Source: Opitutus sp. GAS368
GTDB lineage: Bacteria > Verrucomicrobiota > Verrucomicrobiia > Opitutales > Opitutaceae
Reading direction: 5' to 3'
Assembly (NCBI GenBank): GCA_945874455.1
Contig: CAMCHO010000022.1
Span: 1-40,195 of the forward strand
Length of the DNA: 40,195 nucleotides
The first letter of the stretch is position 1. Every line of letters starts with the position of its first letter. The notes beneath the pieces are model-generated. The model was not told the origin of the DNA. It saw only the letters and a program-made list of their open reading frames with translations, and did no database searches. Below, piece by piece: positions 1 to 8,541 of the stretch. The position numbers were made by a program, and so were the translations under genes.

Positions 1-965
1 ATGAGCACTTCGTTGGAGAACATGCAGCCGTCCCAGCAGATGTGTTTCATCTTTTTGGTGACCTTGCCCTTGCCGTCGCGGAGCCAGTAGCCGGAGTCGC
101 GGGCGATGTTGAGTTTGCCCTTCGGATCGGTGGCGAGGCAGTGGCGGCCGGTCTTTTCGTGCGAGCCGGAGCCGTAGGTGCTGCCGTCGTTTTGCGCGAC
201 GTGGAAATCGATCGTCCACGGGCGGAGAGCTGCGGTGAGTGTGGTCATCGCGGCGTGGAAGGCGGCGGGCTCGTAGTGGTAATTCTTGGGGACGATGCGG
301 TGCGCCTCGGCGTTGGCACCGAGCGTGTAGAGGTGGGTGTGGGACATGTCGGCTTGGAAGCCGACGACCTTTGGCATACCGACGGCTTCGAGGAGATTTA
401 CCATGTGTTTCCACGAGTGCATACCGCCCCAGCAAATTTCACCTTCGGCGGCGAGGCGCTCGCCGTTGTCCTTGGCGATTTTGCCGGCTTCGCGGAAGGT
501 TTGCGCGATGAGCTTGGTGGTGCCCTTCGGATCTTTGTCCCAAGCGGTGACGCCTGTGGCGCTATCGATGCGGACGATGCCGTAGGGGCGGACGCCGAGC
601 TCGCGGAGTTTTTTCGCGATGCGGATGGCCTTGCGGACGTGGGTGACGAAGTTGGCGCGGGCTTTTTCATCGCCGCCGGCGGAGGCATCGAACCAGACGG
701 GGGCCACGACGGAGCCGACGACGAGGCCGCGTGCCTTTACTTTGGCGGCGAGGGCTTTGATGCCGTCGTCAGAAATATCGATGTCGGTGTGCGGGTTGTA
801 GAGGAAGAGATCGATGCCGTCGAATTTCACGCCACCGACCTCGGATTTGGCGGTGAGGTCGAGCATGGTGTCGAGTTCGATGAACGGCTCAGCGCCGGGA
901 GAGCCCTTGCCGACGAGACCGGGCCAGGCTGCGTTGTGAAGTTTTGGGAAGTTATTGGCGGGCAT
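1..965 (-). CDS. Sugar phosphate isomerase/epimerase, TIM barrel (partial)
   Basis: The translation begins [16 protein letters not shown] and runs 321 codons before the window edge, so the C-terminus is missing. It reads as a xylose-isomerase-like TIM barrel (AP endonuclease 2 superfamily), the fold of sugar phosphate isomerases/epimerases such as IolE. Segments typical of barrel strands carrying acidic or histidine metal ligands are present: [10 protein letters not shown] near residue 50, [11 protein letters not shown] near 175, [12 protein letters not shown] near 200 and [12 protein letters not shown] near 250. The ATG at 965-963 has no purine-rich Shine-Dalgarno; its leader is pyrimidine-rich. 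It lies downstream of the cupin gene on the same strand with a 175-bp gap, so co-transcription in a sugar pathway is plausible. The substrate cannot be read from sequence. An inosose dehydratase-like activity is an alternative. Confidence 0.8.
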   Translation of the reverse strand, partial: MPANNFPKLHNAAWPGLVGKGSPGAEPFIELDTMLDLTAKSEVGGVKFDGIDLFLYNPHTDIDISDDGIKALAAKVKARGLVVGSVVAPVWFDASAGGDEKARANFVTHVRKAIRIAKKLRELGVRPYGIVRIDSATGVTAWDKDPKGTTKLIAQTFREAGKIAKDNGERLAAEGEICWGGMHSWKHMVNLLEAVGMPKVVGFQADMSHTHLYTLGANAEAHRIVPKNYHYEPAAFHAAMTTLTAALRPWTIDFHVAQNDGSTYGSGSHEKTGRHCLATDPKGKLNIARDSGYWLRDGKGKVTKKMKHICWDGCMFSNEVL

Positions 966-1020
966 GTTTGGGGGGGAGTTGCGGGTTGGGAACTGAGAGG
1001 TGAGGGGCGGAAGGTATGAG

Positions 1021-1135
1021 AGAGAAATCTTTCTCTTTCTTCTTTCTCTTAATCTTTCTCCTCTGGGATTTCGACGCCGTAGGAGGGCGGGCTCCTGACG
1101 AAAGAGAAAGATAAAGAGTAAAGAGAAAGAGGCGG
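1021..1135. repeat. Imperfect inverted repeat of CTTT/AAAG tracts
   Basis: The gap between the isomerase and cupin genes holds a pyrimidine tract on the plus strand (about 1028-1062, built from CTTTCTCTTT-like units). A purine tract follows (about 1098-1132, GAAAGAGAAAGATAAAGAG). The two are roughly reverse complements. Between them AGGAG at 1081-1085 and CTCCT at 1092-1096 form a small inner hairpin. The whole can fold into a long imperfect stem-loop in the leader of the isomerase gene. No T-run marks it as an intrinsic terminator. Confidence 0.6.
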
Positions 1136-1140
1136 AGACG

Positions 1141-2412
1141 TTAGAATTTGTTGTGGCGGTAAGCGCCCATTTTGGGGGCGGTGGGGTTTACTTCGGGGCC
1201 GAAGTAGCGCAGGCAGACCATGGGTTCGGTGCTGCTGGTGTTCTCGAAGGTGACGCCGGCTTTGGCGCCATCTTCGGTGCAGAAGTACTCGTCCTCGGTG
1301 AGCTCGTGGAAACGGATGAGCTTCGGGCTGACGAGGGGCTGGCCGTTGATCTTGCCGGAGCCTTGGACGCAGATGAGGCCGTAGGCGCCGGTATCCTTGA
1401 CGGTGCACGTGGTGCCTGGATCGACGGTGAGTTCTTTGGCGGTGAAGAGCTGTTCGCCATCGACCTTGCCGTAAACGATCCAGCGGTCGACGTAGCCCTC
1501 GCTGCGGGTATCGGCGACGGGGACGGGCTCGAGGTAGTGGTTGTCCTTGAAACTCGGATCCACGTTCTTCTCCCAGTCGAGCTGATCCACGATGAAGTCG
1601 ACGTCCTGGTGCTTCGACTTGGGCATGTCCTTCACGAGGAGAGACCACGGAACCTCGCGGCCCTCGACGAGGTTTTGGTACATACCGAAGACGTCGGAGC
1701 CCCATTGCGGCTCGTAGGTGCAGAGGGAGCCGGGTGCGTGAAGGATGCACGGATCGATGAGCCAGCCGGAGCCGACTTTGAGGCGGTAGGCTTTTGAAAG
1801 GTCGAGGATGCCGTTGTCGCCCTTGTTCCAATTACGGATGCACTGTTTGACCTGTTCTTTGGTCGTGCCGGGCTCGAAGCCCATGAACGTGTAGGGGAAA
1901 TTATTGCCGACGGGATTGTGCTGGGGCGGGAAATAGTAGGACTCGGGTTTGCCCTCCTGGCCGACGAGTTTCGCCTGCGCGGCGCTCTGGTGCATGTGGT
2001 GCGGGATCGGCCCCATGTTATCGAAGAACTTCGAGTAGACGGGCCACTTTTTGTATTTTTTCCAGATGGCGGAGCCGACCAACGTGGCTCCGGTATCGGC
2101 GACGGCTTGCTGGAGGGTGAACTTCTTGTTGCCGACGACGCACCAACTGAGGCCTTCGTCCCATGCGCGGCCTTCGTTGGCGGTGACGGTGGTCGAGGCG
2201 AACCAACGTTCGTCGATGCCGCCGCGGTTCAGGCCGTAGGCGTAGGTGTCATCGGGGTGGAGCTTGATACGGAGGCCGGGCTGGAGAAATGAGCGAGGGA
2301 CCCAGGCGGGTGCGAGGCGGAGCAGACCGCCGGTGGTGGCGAGCTCAGCCTCGACGAGGCTTTGCGTAGATTTCTTGACGGGTTTGAGATCGAGGACGGA
2401 CGGGATGGCCAT
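1141..2412 (-). CDS. Cupin-fold protein, type I phosphomannose isomerase-like
   Basis: This 423-residue cytosolic protein has no signal peptide or membrane segment. It resembles type I mannose-6-phosphate isomerase-like cupins. The metal-binding signature is visible as PHHMHQ (residues 137-142), followed by a KPES segment near 155-158 and a histidine in DPCILHAPG near 225, which fits the H-x-H...E...H cupin pattern. The C-terminal 120 residues look like a second small beta-barrel ([19 protein letters not shown]). Family members isomerise or bind aldose/ketose sugars. The sugar here is unknown, but the next gene downstream on the same strand is a TIM-barrel sugar isomerase. The ATG at 2412 is followed upstream by a TCACYT repeat instead of a Shine-Dalgarno. 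It could also be a non-catalytic sugar-binding cupin. Confidence 0.7.
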   Translation of the reverse strand: MAIPSVLDLKPVKKSTQSLVEAELATTGGLLRLAPAWVPRSFLQPGLRIKLHPDDTYAYGLNRGGIDERWFASTTVTANEGRAWDEGLSWCVVGNKKFTLQQAVADTGATLVGSAIWKKYKKWPVYSKFFDNMGPIPHHMHQSAAQAKLVGQEGKPESYYFPPQHNPVGNNFPYTFMGFEPGTTKEQVKQCIRNWNKGDNGILDLSKAYRLKVGSGWLIDPCILHAPGSLCTYEPQWGSDVFGMYQNLVEGREVPWSLLVKDMPKSKHQDVDFIVDQLDWEKNVDPSFKDNHYLEPVPVADTRSEGYVDRWIVYGKVDGEQLFTAKELTVDPGTTCTVKDTGAYGLICVQGSGKINGQPLVSPKLIRFHELTEDEYFCTEDGAKAGVTFENTSSTEPMVCLRYFGPEVNPTAPKMGAYRHNKF

Positions 2413-2420
2413 GGGAGGGA

Positions 2421-2468
2421 AAGTGAAAGTGAAGGTGAAGGTGAAAGTGAAGGTGAAAGAGAAAGTGA
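2421..2468. repeat. Hexanucleotide tandem repeat (ARGTGA)8 in 5' leader
   Basis: Eight back-to-back hexamers of AAGTGA/AGGTGA, one degenerated to AAGAGA, lie 8 bp upstream of the cupin start codon. On the coding strand they read as TCACYT, a long pyrimidine tract. Hexamer slippage would change leader length without touching a reading frame. Confidence 0.85.
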
Positions 2469-2662
2469 AAGGGCGGAAGGAAACGGAGAGCGGACACCGA
2501 TGCTGGCGGGATGCGGAAGGGGATGGGTGATCTCGAGCAGGGGGTGAAGCTTAGACCATGGCCGTCTGACCGACTAGGAAGGTGACGGCGAGTTTTTGTT
2601 TAATTGCGCCGGGTGCGGCCGGGATGGGGGGCAGTGCGGCGGGCGGGGCGCGCGGGGTGCGC

Positions 2663-3433
2663 TCAACTCTGGCAACGCGTGCGGTAAGCGCGCGGGGTTT
2701 CGCTCATGATGCGGCGAAACTCTTTCGTGAAATGGCTCTGGTCGGCGAAACCGAATTCGTTAGCCACTTCGGCCAGGCTTTTTTTTGAAAAGACGAGCGC
2801 GCTGCAGCTCATGCGCACGCGGATCTGGCGCACATAATCGTGGGGCGAGCTGCGGTAGGTGGTACGGAACTGGCGCTCGAAGGCACGCACCGACAATCCG
2901 CAGGTCTTGGCGAGGTCGCGATTGGTGATGGATTCGCTGAAATTCTGGCTGACGAAACGGATCGCGGCGCTGAGGGGGGAGTCGGCCGGGGTGCCGGGTT
3001 TTTGTTCGTTGAGCGGACGCGTGACGCCGGCGGTGCCGACGACCCGGCCTGTGGCGTCATGGACGGGGATTTTGGAGGTGACGCACCAGCGGGCGGTGTG
3101 GTCGAAGCGACCGACGAGCTCGACGCGCGAGATGATGCGTTCGCCGGCGAGGACGCGCTCGTCGTCCATACGGTATTGGTGGGCGAGGGCGAGACCGCAG
3201 AGATCGTAGTCGGTGCGGCCGATGACCTCGGCGCGGGACTGAAGGCCGAAGTTAAGGTAAAACGCTACGTTGACCCACTGATAGTGGCCGGCCTCGTCTT
3301 TCATCCAGAGCAACGAATCGGCGACAAAGTCGAACAACTCGATGACCTCGGACGCCACCGCGCCGATGCGGGTGAGGGTGGCAAGCGTGTGCGGGTCGCT
3401 GTTCATCGGGGAAAGACCCCATAAAACAACCAT
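2663..3433 (-). CDS. PAS domain-containing AraC family transcriptional regulator
   Basis: This 256-residue protein has two domains. Residues about 30-140 form a PAS sensor (WMKDEAGHYQWVNVAFYLNFG, then KIPVHDATGRVVGTAGV). Residues about 155-252 form an AraC/XylS DNA-binding domain with two helix-turn-helix units (RDLAKTCGLSVRAFERQFR and LAEVANEFGFADQSHFTKEF, then the conserved TPRAYR). It most likely senses a small ligand or redox cue and controls nearby transcription. The cupin/isomerase pair downstream on the same strand, 250 bp away, is the natural candidate target. The first ATG at 3433 has AAGG upstream; an internal ATG at 3406 (MNSDPH) is an equally credible start. Assignment to the family is firm; its effector and targets are inference. 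Confidence 0.88.
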   Translation of the reverse strand: MVVLWGLSPMNSDPHTLATLTRIGAVASEVIELFDFVADSLLWMKDEAGHYQWVNVAFYLNFGLQSRAEVIGRTDYDLCGLALAHQYRMDDERVLAGERIISRVELVGRFDHTARWCVTSKIPVHDATGRVVGTAGVTRPLNEQKPGTPADSPLSAAIRFVSQNFSESITNRDLAKTCGLSVRAFERQFRTTYRSSPHDYVRQIRVRMSCSALVFSKKSLAEVANEFGFADQSHFTKEFRRIMSETPRAYRTRCQS

Positions 3434-3691
3434 CGCCTTGGTGGAGACGCAAATTTTTTATGCCTTCGGGCACGGCGCAGCGTCGCCGCCGGTGGGGGAA
3501 GTCAGTAGGGTTTTGTGGATGGCGCGGGGGCCTACGTAACGCCGAGGCATGGCGCTGGAGGACTGCGGAGTGGGGGGCCTGAGGCCGGTGGGATTGTCGA
3601 GGAGGCGTCTCGCGTGCACACCCCGTACACGTGCCGGGCGGTTGCGGCTGCTCGACTTCAACGGTTGCCGCACCACTGTCCCAACAACGCC

Positions 3692-3940
3692 ATGCGCTAC
3701 CGCCTTTTCTTAAGTGAAGAAGTCCGCGAGCAACTACGCGCTCTTCCGCAGGAAACTCGGCGGAATATCGGTCAGCGTATCGACCGATTGCAAACCGACC
3801 TCACGGGCGATGTGAAGAAGCTCTCGGCTCGCGATGGCAAATATCGGTTGCGCGTCGGCTCGTTTCGCGTGTTGTTCGAACTGCAAGCCGACACGATTTT
3901 CATTTATGCCGTCAAAGATCGCAAAGAAGCCTACGACTAA
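3692..3940 (+). CDS. RelE/ParE family toxin
   Basis: This 82-residue basic protein begins MRYRLFLSEEVREQL and ends DTIFIYAVKDRKEAYD. That is the layout of RelE/ParE-superfamily toxins: N-terminal strand and helix pair, central KYRLRVGSFRVLFE sheet, then a C-terminal VKDRKEAYD. Members act either as ribosome-dependent mRNA endonucleases or as gyrase poisons; which applies here cannot be told. The ATG at 3692 is chosen because the family starts exactly there, although the frame stays open upstream. No Shine-Dalgarno is visible. The next gene overlaps its last 35 nt in another frame and looks like its antitoxin, so this is a toxin-first (HigBA-like order) module. Confidence 0.85.
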   Translation: MRYRLFLSEEVREQLRALPQETRRNIGQRIDRLQTDLTGDVKKLSARDGKYRLRVGSFRVLFELQADTIFIYAVKDRKEAYD

Positions 3941-4118
3941 ACGCTCCGCACCGGGGAGCTCATGGCCCGATGTCCGCGCCCTGCGCCGCGAGGTGATCCA
4001 GCTCCGTGCTCGCGTGGAAGACTTGGAGGATCTTCGTGAACTCAACTCTGCCGTCATACGCAATGCAGGTAAGCCGGGAGTTTCGTGGGAGCAGACCAAG
4101 GCGGAGCTGGGGATTTGA
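3906..4118 (+). CDS. Antitoxin partner of the RelE/ParE toxin
   Basis: This 70-residue protein starts MPSKIAKKPTTKRSAPG, inside the 3' end of the toxin gene (35-nt overlap, different frame). A charged central helix follows (VRALRREVIQLRARVEDLEDLRELN, about residues 23-47). The tail GKPGVSWEQTKAELGI resembles the toxin-wrapping C-terminus of antitoxins paired with RelE/ParE toxins. The basic N-terminus could contact DNA, but I cannot see a clear ribbon-helix-helix or HTH. A later start is possible, but the overlap and lack of another ATG favour this one. The antitoxin role rests on position, size and the C-terminal motif. Confidence 0.72.
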   Translation: MPSKIAKKPTTKRSAPGSSWPDVRALRREVIQLRARVEDLEDLRELNSAVIRNAGKPGVSWEQTKAELGI

Positions 4119-4174
4119 TGTCGGCGCTGTCGCGGCGAAAAGGAGATTGAGCAGGGACGGGGTTCGACTGCACG

Positions 4175-4975
4175 GTGGCTGCGAACTTAACGATGATAAG
4201 CACTCCGAACCAAGGCGCGCAGATTTTGTCGTCAGGCGGTTGGCGGGCGAAAATAGGAGCGGTCGTGGAGGTGAGTTTCGTGCTGGCGCTTGCTCATGTA
4301 GTCTGCCGGGCGTTCAAGCAATTCACCGAACTGGGGCGCGCGGAGAGCGCGGCGCACGGGAATTTTTCGCCGGGTTGGACCATGGCTATGGCGGCGGGCG
4401 CTGTGGTGCTGCTCCACCGGCGGTCGTGGGGTGCCTACGGATTGGTGCCGTTCTCGTGGCCTCAGGAACTCCGTGGAGCCATGAGGAAGGCGACGAGTCG
4501 TCTGCGGGTGTCGGAGATCGGAGGGTGGGCGCTGTTGGGCGCCTGGTTGCTGGTGTGCCTTGGGGTGGGATTGCAGGGGCGGTCGCTCGGGCAACTCGCG
4601 TGGTTGGTGGCGTGGCAGTTCTTCGCGACGGCGATTGGCGAGGAGGTGTTTTTCCGTGGTTACGTGCAAACGCGCTTAAACGGAGTTTTTTCGCGGAGCT
4701 GCTCGGTTCGTGGGGTGTTGTGCGGTTGGGGACTCGTGGTGATGGCATTGCTCTTTGGCTGGCTGCATGCGTTCAACACGGTGGACTACTTTGGAGGACG
4801 ATTTACGTTTGCATGGTCGTTGGCGGCGGGAACGGCGGGCACGGGGCTCTTGTTTGGTTGGGTGAGGGAGGCGACGGGGAGCGTCGCGCCGGGAATCGTG
4901 CTCCATTTCCTGAACAACCCGTTGTGGATGACGCTGCTGCCGGAGATTTCGGCGCAGTGGAGCGGGCGATCGTGA
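4175..4975 (+). CDS. CPBP family intramembrane glutamic protease
   Basis: This 266-residue polytopic membrane protein shows the CPBP (CAAX protease and bacteriocin-processing) signature. Motif 1 is GEEVFFRGYVQTRL, with catalytic Glu156-Glu157 and Arg161. Motif 2 is WLHAFN, with His198. Motif 3 is HFLNNPLW, with His244 and Asn247. Several hydrophobic segments are visible, around 28-45, 68-82, 117-133, 140-155, 183-200 and 215-230. Such proteins cleave substrates within the membrane; bacterial ones are linked to bacteriocin self-immunity or membrane protein processing, but nothing near it suggests a bacteriocin. The start is GTG at 4175; an ATG at 4193 is an alternative. It converges with rlmN, with a 44-bp gap. 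Confidence 0.85.
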   Translation: MAANLTMISTPNQGAQILSSGGWRAKIGAVVEVSFVLALAHVVCRAFKQFTELGRAESAAHGNFSPGWTMAMAAGAVVLLHRRSWGAYGLVPFSWPQELRGAMRKATSRLRVSEIGGWALLGAWLLVCLGVGLQGRSLGQLAWLVAWQFFATAIGEEVFFRGYVQTRLNGVFSRSCSVRGVLCGWGLVVMALLFGWLHAFNTVDYFGGRFTFAWSLAAGTAGTGLLFGWVREATGSVAPGIVLHFLNNPLWMTLLPEISAQWSGRS

Positions 4976-5019
4976 GGTGACGGACGCGGGGGGGCGGAAC
5001 GCGGTTGTTGTGCCGGATG

Positions 5020-6099
5020 CTATAGAGGAGCGGCAACGCGCCGCCGGAGTTGGCCGCAGGCGGCGTCGATGTCGGGGCCGCGGGAGCGGCGGAAGTGGGC
5101 GACGAGTTTTTGCTCGCGGAGGATCGAGGCAAAGGCGTCGGCGGTGTCGTCGGAGGAGGGTTCGTAGGCGACGCCCTTCAGGCTGAGGCCGGTGGAGTTG
5201 TAGCGGAGGAGATTCACGTGCATGCGACGCGGGCCTAGGACGTCGGCGAGGGTGCGGGCGTGATCGGGCGTGTCGTTTACGCCGCGGAGGAGACAATACT
5301 GGATGGTGACCGGGCGGCCCCGGCTGGCTTGGAAGCGGTCGGCGGCGGCGAGGATATCGGCGATCGGGAAACGTTTGCCCATGGGCAGGAGTTGCGCACG
5401 GGTCGCGTCGTCGGGGGCGTGGAGCGAGACGGCGAGGTGGACGTTCAGGCCGGTGGCGGTGAGCGCGTCGATACCGGGGACGATGCCGACGGTGGAGACG
5501 GTGATCTGACGCCAGCCGAGGGCGCCGAGCCGGTTGTCGGCGAGGCGGTCGATGGCGGCGAGGACGTGGTCGAGGTTTAGGAGCGGCTCGCCCATGCCCA
5601 TGAACACGACGGTTTGGAGCTTGCGGCCGACGGCGAGGGCTTCGCGGCGGAGGGCGAGGAACTGCTCGACGATTTCGCCGGCGGTGAGGTTGCGCTCGAA
5701 GCCGGTCTTCGTCGTCGCGCAGAAATCGCAACCCATGGCGCAACCGACCTGGGAGGAGATGCAGCCGGCGGCGCGATCGGGGCGGAAGTCGGGCATGAGC
5801 ACGGACTCGACTGTACGGCTATCGTGGAGACGGAGGAGCAGTTTTGTCGTGCCGTCGGCAGCGACTTGGCGGGCGGCGAGGGACGATCCAGCCATGTGCG
5901 GAACGATCGAGCGGATTTTTTCGGCGAGGCCCGTGGGCAGGCGGAGATGCTGGGCCGGAGATTCCGGGGCGTCGTCGAAAACCCCGCCGGTCGCATAGAA
6001 CGCGCGGAGCACGCGGGCGGCGTGCGAGGGCTTGTAGCCCCACGCCGCGAGCTCGCGCTCGAGGTCGGCGAGGCTGACGTGGGCGAGGGCGGGGTTCAC
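5020..6099 (-). CDS. rlmN: Dual-specificity 23S rRNA/tRNA adenine-C2 methyltransferase
   Basis: This 359-residue radical SAM enzyme methylates C2 of A2503 in 23S rRNA and of A37 in tRNAs, acting in the cytosol. The iron-sulfur cluster motif CAMGCDFC gives Cys120, Cys124 and Cys127. The GEPLLN segment (MGMGEPLLN) binds SAM, and Cys348 (DAACGQL) is placed as the resolving or methyl-carrying C-terminal cysteine. Length is normal for the family. The start is GTG at 6099-6097, which overlaps the stop of the upstream M3 peptidase as GTGA (4 nt), implying translational coupling. No Shine-Dalgarno is obvious. Assignment is firm. Confidence 0.95.
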   Translation of the reverse strand: MNPALAHVSLADLERELAAWGYKPSHAARVLRAFYATGGVFDDAPESPAQHLRLPTGLAEKIRSIVPHMAGSSLAARQVAADGTTKLLLRLHDSRTVESVLMPDFRPDRAAGCISSQVGCAMGCDFCATTKTGFERNLTAGEIVEQFLALRREALAVGRKLQTVVFMGMGEPLLNLDHVLAAIDRLADNRLGALGWRQITVSTVGIVPGIDALTATGLNVHLAVSLHAPDDATRAQLLPMGKRFPIADILAAADRFQASRGRPVTIQYCLLRGVNDTPDHARTLADVLGPRRMHVNLLRYNSTGLSLKGVAYEPSSDDTADAFASILREQKLVAHFRRSRGPDIDAACGQLRRRVAAPL

Positions 6100-8237
6100 G
6101 GCTTCGCTTCGAGGCCGCGGCGGACGAGGAGGTGCTTGAGGTCGGGCTCCTGGCCGGTGAAGTTTTTGTAGAGCGTAAGGGCTTCGTCACTACCGCCGCG
6201 GGAGAGGAGTGTGGCGCGGAAGCGGTCGCCGTTGGCGCGGGTCAGGCCGCCGTTTTGGATCATCCAAGCGACGCTGGCGGCGTCGAGCACCTCGCTCCAG
6301 ATGTAGGAATAGTAACCGGCGGAGTAGGCGTCGCTCGAGAAGATGTGCGAGAAATAAGTGGAGCGGTAACGTGGCGGCACGGGGGCGAAGTCGAGCCCGA
6401 CTTTTTTCAGCGCGGCGGCTTCGAAGGCGAGCACGCCGTCGGCGGCGGGGATTTCGCTAGCGGCGAGCTGGTGCCACGCTTGGTCGAGGAGGGTGGCGGC
6501 GAGGTATTCGGTCGTCTTGAAACCTTGGTTGAACTGGGAGGCGGCGGTGACCTTCGCGAGGAGTTCGGCGGGGAGCGGCGCGCCGGTCTCGTGGTGCTTG
6601 GCGTAATTTTTGAGAATCTCGGGCCACGTGGCCCACATCTCGTTTACTTGCGAAGGATACTCGACGAAGTCGCGCGGGACGGACGTGCCGGCGAAGCGCG
6701 GATACTTGACGGCGGAGAACATGCCGTGGAGCGCGTGGCCGAATTCGTGGAAGGCGGTGTTGACCTCGTCGTGTGTGAGGAGCGTGGGCTTACCGACGGG
6801 CGGTGGCGGGATATTGAGGTGGTTGGCGATGACCGGCTTGCGGGCGAGCAACGTGCTTTGGCTCACGTACGCGCTGGCCCAGGCGCCACCGTTTTTGTTG
6901 GCACGGGCGTAGGGATCGAGGAGGAAGATCGCGAGCTGAGAGCCGTCGGCGTTGAAGACATCGAACACGCGCACGGAGGGTTCGTAGACGGGGAGGTCGT
7001 GACGCTCCTTGAAGGTGAGACCGTAGAGTTTCGTAGCGGCGAAAAAGATGCCGTCAGTGAAGACGCGGGTGAGTTCGTAGTAAGGGCGGAGCTGGGCGCC
7101 GTCGAAGGCGTAGCGGGCCCGGCGGACCTGCTCGGTGTAGAAATCCCAATCGGCGGCGGCGACGGTAAAGCCGCCCTGCTCAGCGTCGACGAGTTTTTGC
7201 ATATCGGCGGCTTCGCGGCGGGCGTTGGCGACGGCGGCGGGGGCGAGTTGGGCGAGGAGTTGGTTGAGGCGGTCAACGCCCCCAATCGTCTGCTCCTCGA
7301 GTTGAAACGCGGCGTGGTGAGGGTAGCCGAGGAGGGCGGCGTGCTCGGCGCGTTGCTTGGCGATGGCGGCGACCGTGGAGCGGGTATCGAAGTCACCGCC
7401 GCGGCTACCGCGGGCGAGGGAGGCTGCGAGCAAGCGCTGGCGCGAGGCGCGCACGGTGAGGCTTTCGAGTGGTGGCTGGCCGGTGGTGTTTTGGACTTTC
7501 AGGAGAAACTTGCCGGGTTGGCCGGCGGCCTGGGCGTTGGCGGCGGCGGTGTCGATTTGGGTGGTCGAAAGTCCGGCGAGTTCCTCGCGAGTGGCGAAGA
7601 TAACGGACGAGGCGTCGCGCTCTTTGAGGACGTTTTGCGTGAAGGCAGTTTGCAGGGTGGCGAGCTCGGAATTGAGCGCGCGGAGCTGGGCCTTTTTGGC
7701 CTCGGGGAGTTTCGCGCCAGCGCGTACAAAGTCTTTGTAGTAGCGGTCAAGGAGGCGCATGGACTCGGGGTCGAGACCGAGCGTGCCGCGGCGGTCATAG
7801 AGCGACGACAGTCGGGCGAAAAGGGCGGGGTTGAGGCGGATGGCGTCGCTGTGCGCGGCGAGTTGGGGTGAGAGGGTACGCTGGACCTGTTGCATCTCGG
7901 GGTTGGTGTGGGCGCCGGAGAGGTTACTGAACACGGTGCCGACGCGGCGGAGGAGGCTGCCGGAGCGTTCGAGAGCGACGACCGTGTTGTCGAAGGTGGG
8001 CGCGGCGGTGGCGCTCGCGATCGCGGCGACTTCGGCGAGTTGTGCGGCCATGCCCGCCTCGTAGGCCGGCAAGAAATGGGCGTTTTTGATGAGGTCGAAA
8101 CGCGGATAGTGGAACGGCAACGTGCTCTCGGTGAGCAGTGGATTGGCGGTCGCAGCGTCGGCGGCGGAAAGGCCGACGGCCGCGCTCAACAGAGTAGCAT
8201 GAGTCATGTGACGAAGGAGGAGGCGTAGGTTGGTCAT
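6096..8237 (-). CDS. Exported M3 family oligopeptidase (thimet/OpdA/Dcp type)
   Basis: This 713-residue zinc metallopeptidase contains the M3 signature FHEFGHALHG, with the HEFGH zinc motif around residues 498-502 and its glutamate partner in the following helix. The N-terminus (MTNLRLLLRHMTHATLLSAAVGLSAADAA) looks like a signal peptide, so it probably cleaves short peptides in the periplasm, unlike cytosolic PrlC/OpdA. The C-terminal YYSYIWSEVLDAASV is also typical. Size matches the 680-720 residues of the family. Its last codons overlap the rlmN start by 4 nt. The gene is leaderward in that pair, with a 304-bp gap upstream facing the divergent DUF1080 gene. Whether it acts as a dipeptidyl carboxypeptidase or an oligopeptidase cannot be told. 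Confidence 0.9.
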   Translation of the reverse strand: MTNLRLLLRHMTHATLLSAAVGLSAADAATANPLLTESTLPFHYPRFDLIKNAHFLPAYEAGMAAQLAEVAAIASATAAPTFDNTVVALERSGSLLRRVGTVFSNLSGAHTNPEMQQVQRTLSPQLAAHSDAIRLNPALFARLSSLYDRRGTLGLDPESMRLLDRYYKDFVRAGAKLPEAKKAQLRALNSELATLQTAFTQNVLKERDASSVIFATREELAGLSTTQIDTAAANAQAAGQPGKFLLKVQNTTGQPPLESLTVRASRQRLLAASLARGSRGGDFDTRSTVAAIAKQRAEHAALLGYPHHAAFQLEEQTIGGVDRLNQLLAQLAPAAVANARREAADMQKLVDAEQGGFTVAAADWDFYTEQVRRARYAFDGAQLRPYYELTRVFTDGIFFAATKLYGLTFKERHDLPVYEPSVRVFDVFNADGSQLAIFLLDPYARANKNGGAWASAYVSQSTLLARKPVIANHLNIPPPPVGKPTLLTHDEVNTAFHEFGHALHGMFSAVKYPRFAGTSVPRDFVEYPSQVNEMWATWPEILKNYAKHHETGAPLPAELLAKVTAASQFNQGFKTTEYLAATLLDQAWHQLAASEIPAADGVLAFEAAALKKVGLDFAPVPPRYRSTYFSHIFSSDAYSAGYYSYIWSEVLDAASVAWMIQNGGLTRANGDRFRATLLSRGGSDEALTLYKNFTGQEPDLKHLLVRRGLEAKP

Positions 8238-8309
8238 GGTTGCAGCGTGGGCCGGGAGGGAGGCTTGGCAAGGGGGCGGAGCGTAACTCCGGCGGAGGGA
8301 GCGGCGTCA

Positions 8310-8339
8310 AGCCGCGCACCCTGAAGCCGCGCACCTTGA
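8310..8339. repeat. Tandem 15-bp duplication
   Basis: AGCCGCGCACCCTGA (8310-8324) is followed directly by AGCCGCGCACCTTGA (8325-8339), with one mismatch. It sits just before the esterase remnant and may mark a local duplication or part of a dispersed repeat. Confidence 0.8.
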
Positions 8340-8536
8340 AAACGACTTCGATTTTGTGGTGGGTGTTCGGATGGCTCGCGCTGCGCAGCGGGGCGGCGGA
8401 GTCGGCGCTCGTCACGCGGGAGTGGTCGGTGGATGGCGTGGTGCGCAAAGCTCTCGTGCAGGCGCGAGGCATCGGACGCTCCGGTGGCGGCACCCAAAAA
8501 GGGGCTTTCCATGCCGAGTGGGCTCGCCCAAGTTGA
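8336..8536 (+). pseudogene. Remnant of a secreted esterase-like protein (N-terminus only)
   Basis: From a TTG at 8336 the frame reads LKTTSILWWVFGWLALRSGA, a signal-peptide-like start. It continues ESALVTREWSVDGVVRKALV and then unrelated residues to a stop at 8534-8536. The segment REWSVDGVVRKALV resembles the first strand pair of secreted PHB-depolymerase/feruloyl-esterase-like alpha/beta hydrolases, where such a strand normally runs on into a Y-x-P and a HG motif. Here nothing of the catalytic core follows. I read it as the stump of a deleted gene now forming the leader of the DUF1080 gene. A short functional leader ORF is the alternative. Confidence 0.35.
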
Positions 8537-8541
8537 GAGCG

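Noticed and set aside
6132-7871. Long plus-strand open frame (579 codons) opposite the M3 peptidase gene
   Set aside because: It mirrors a clearly recognised gene on the minus strand. Its Gly/Glu/Val-rich composition is what antisense of a GC-rich gene gives.
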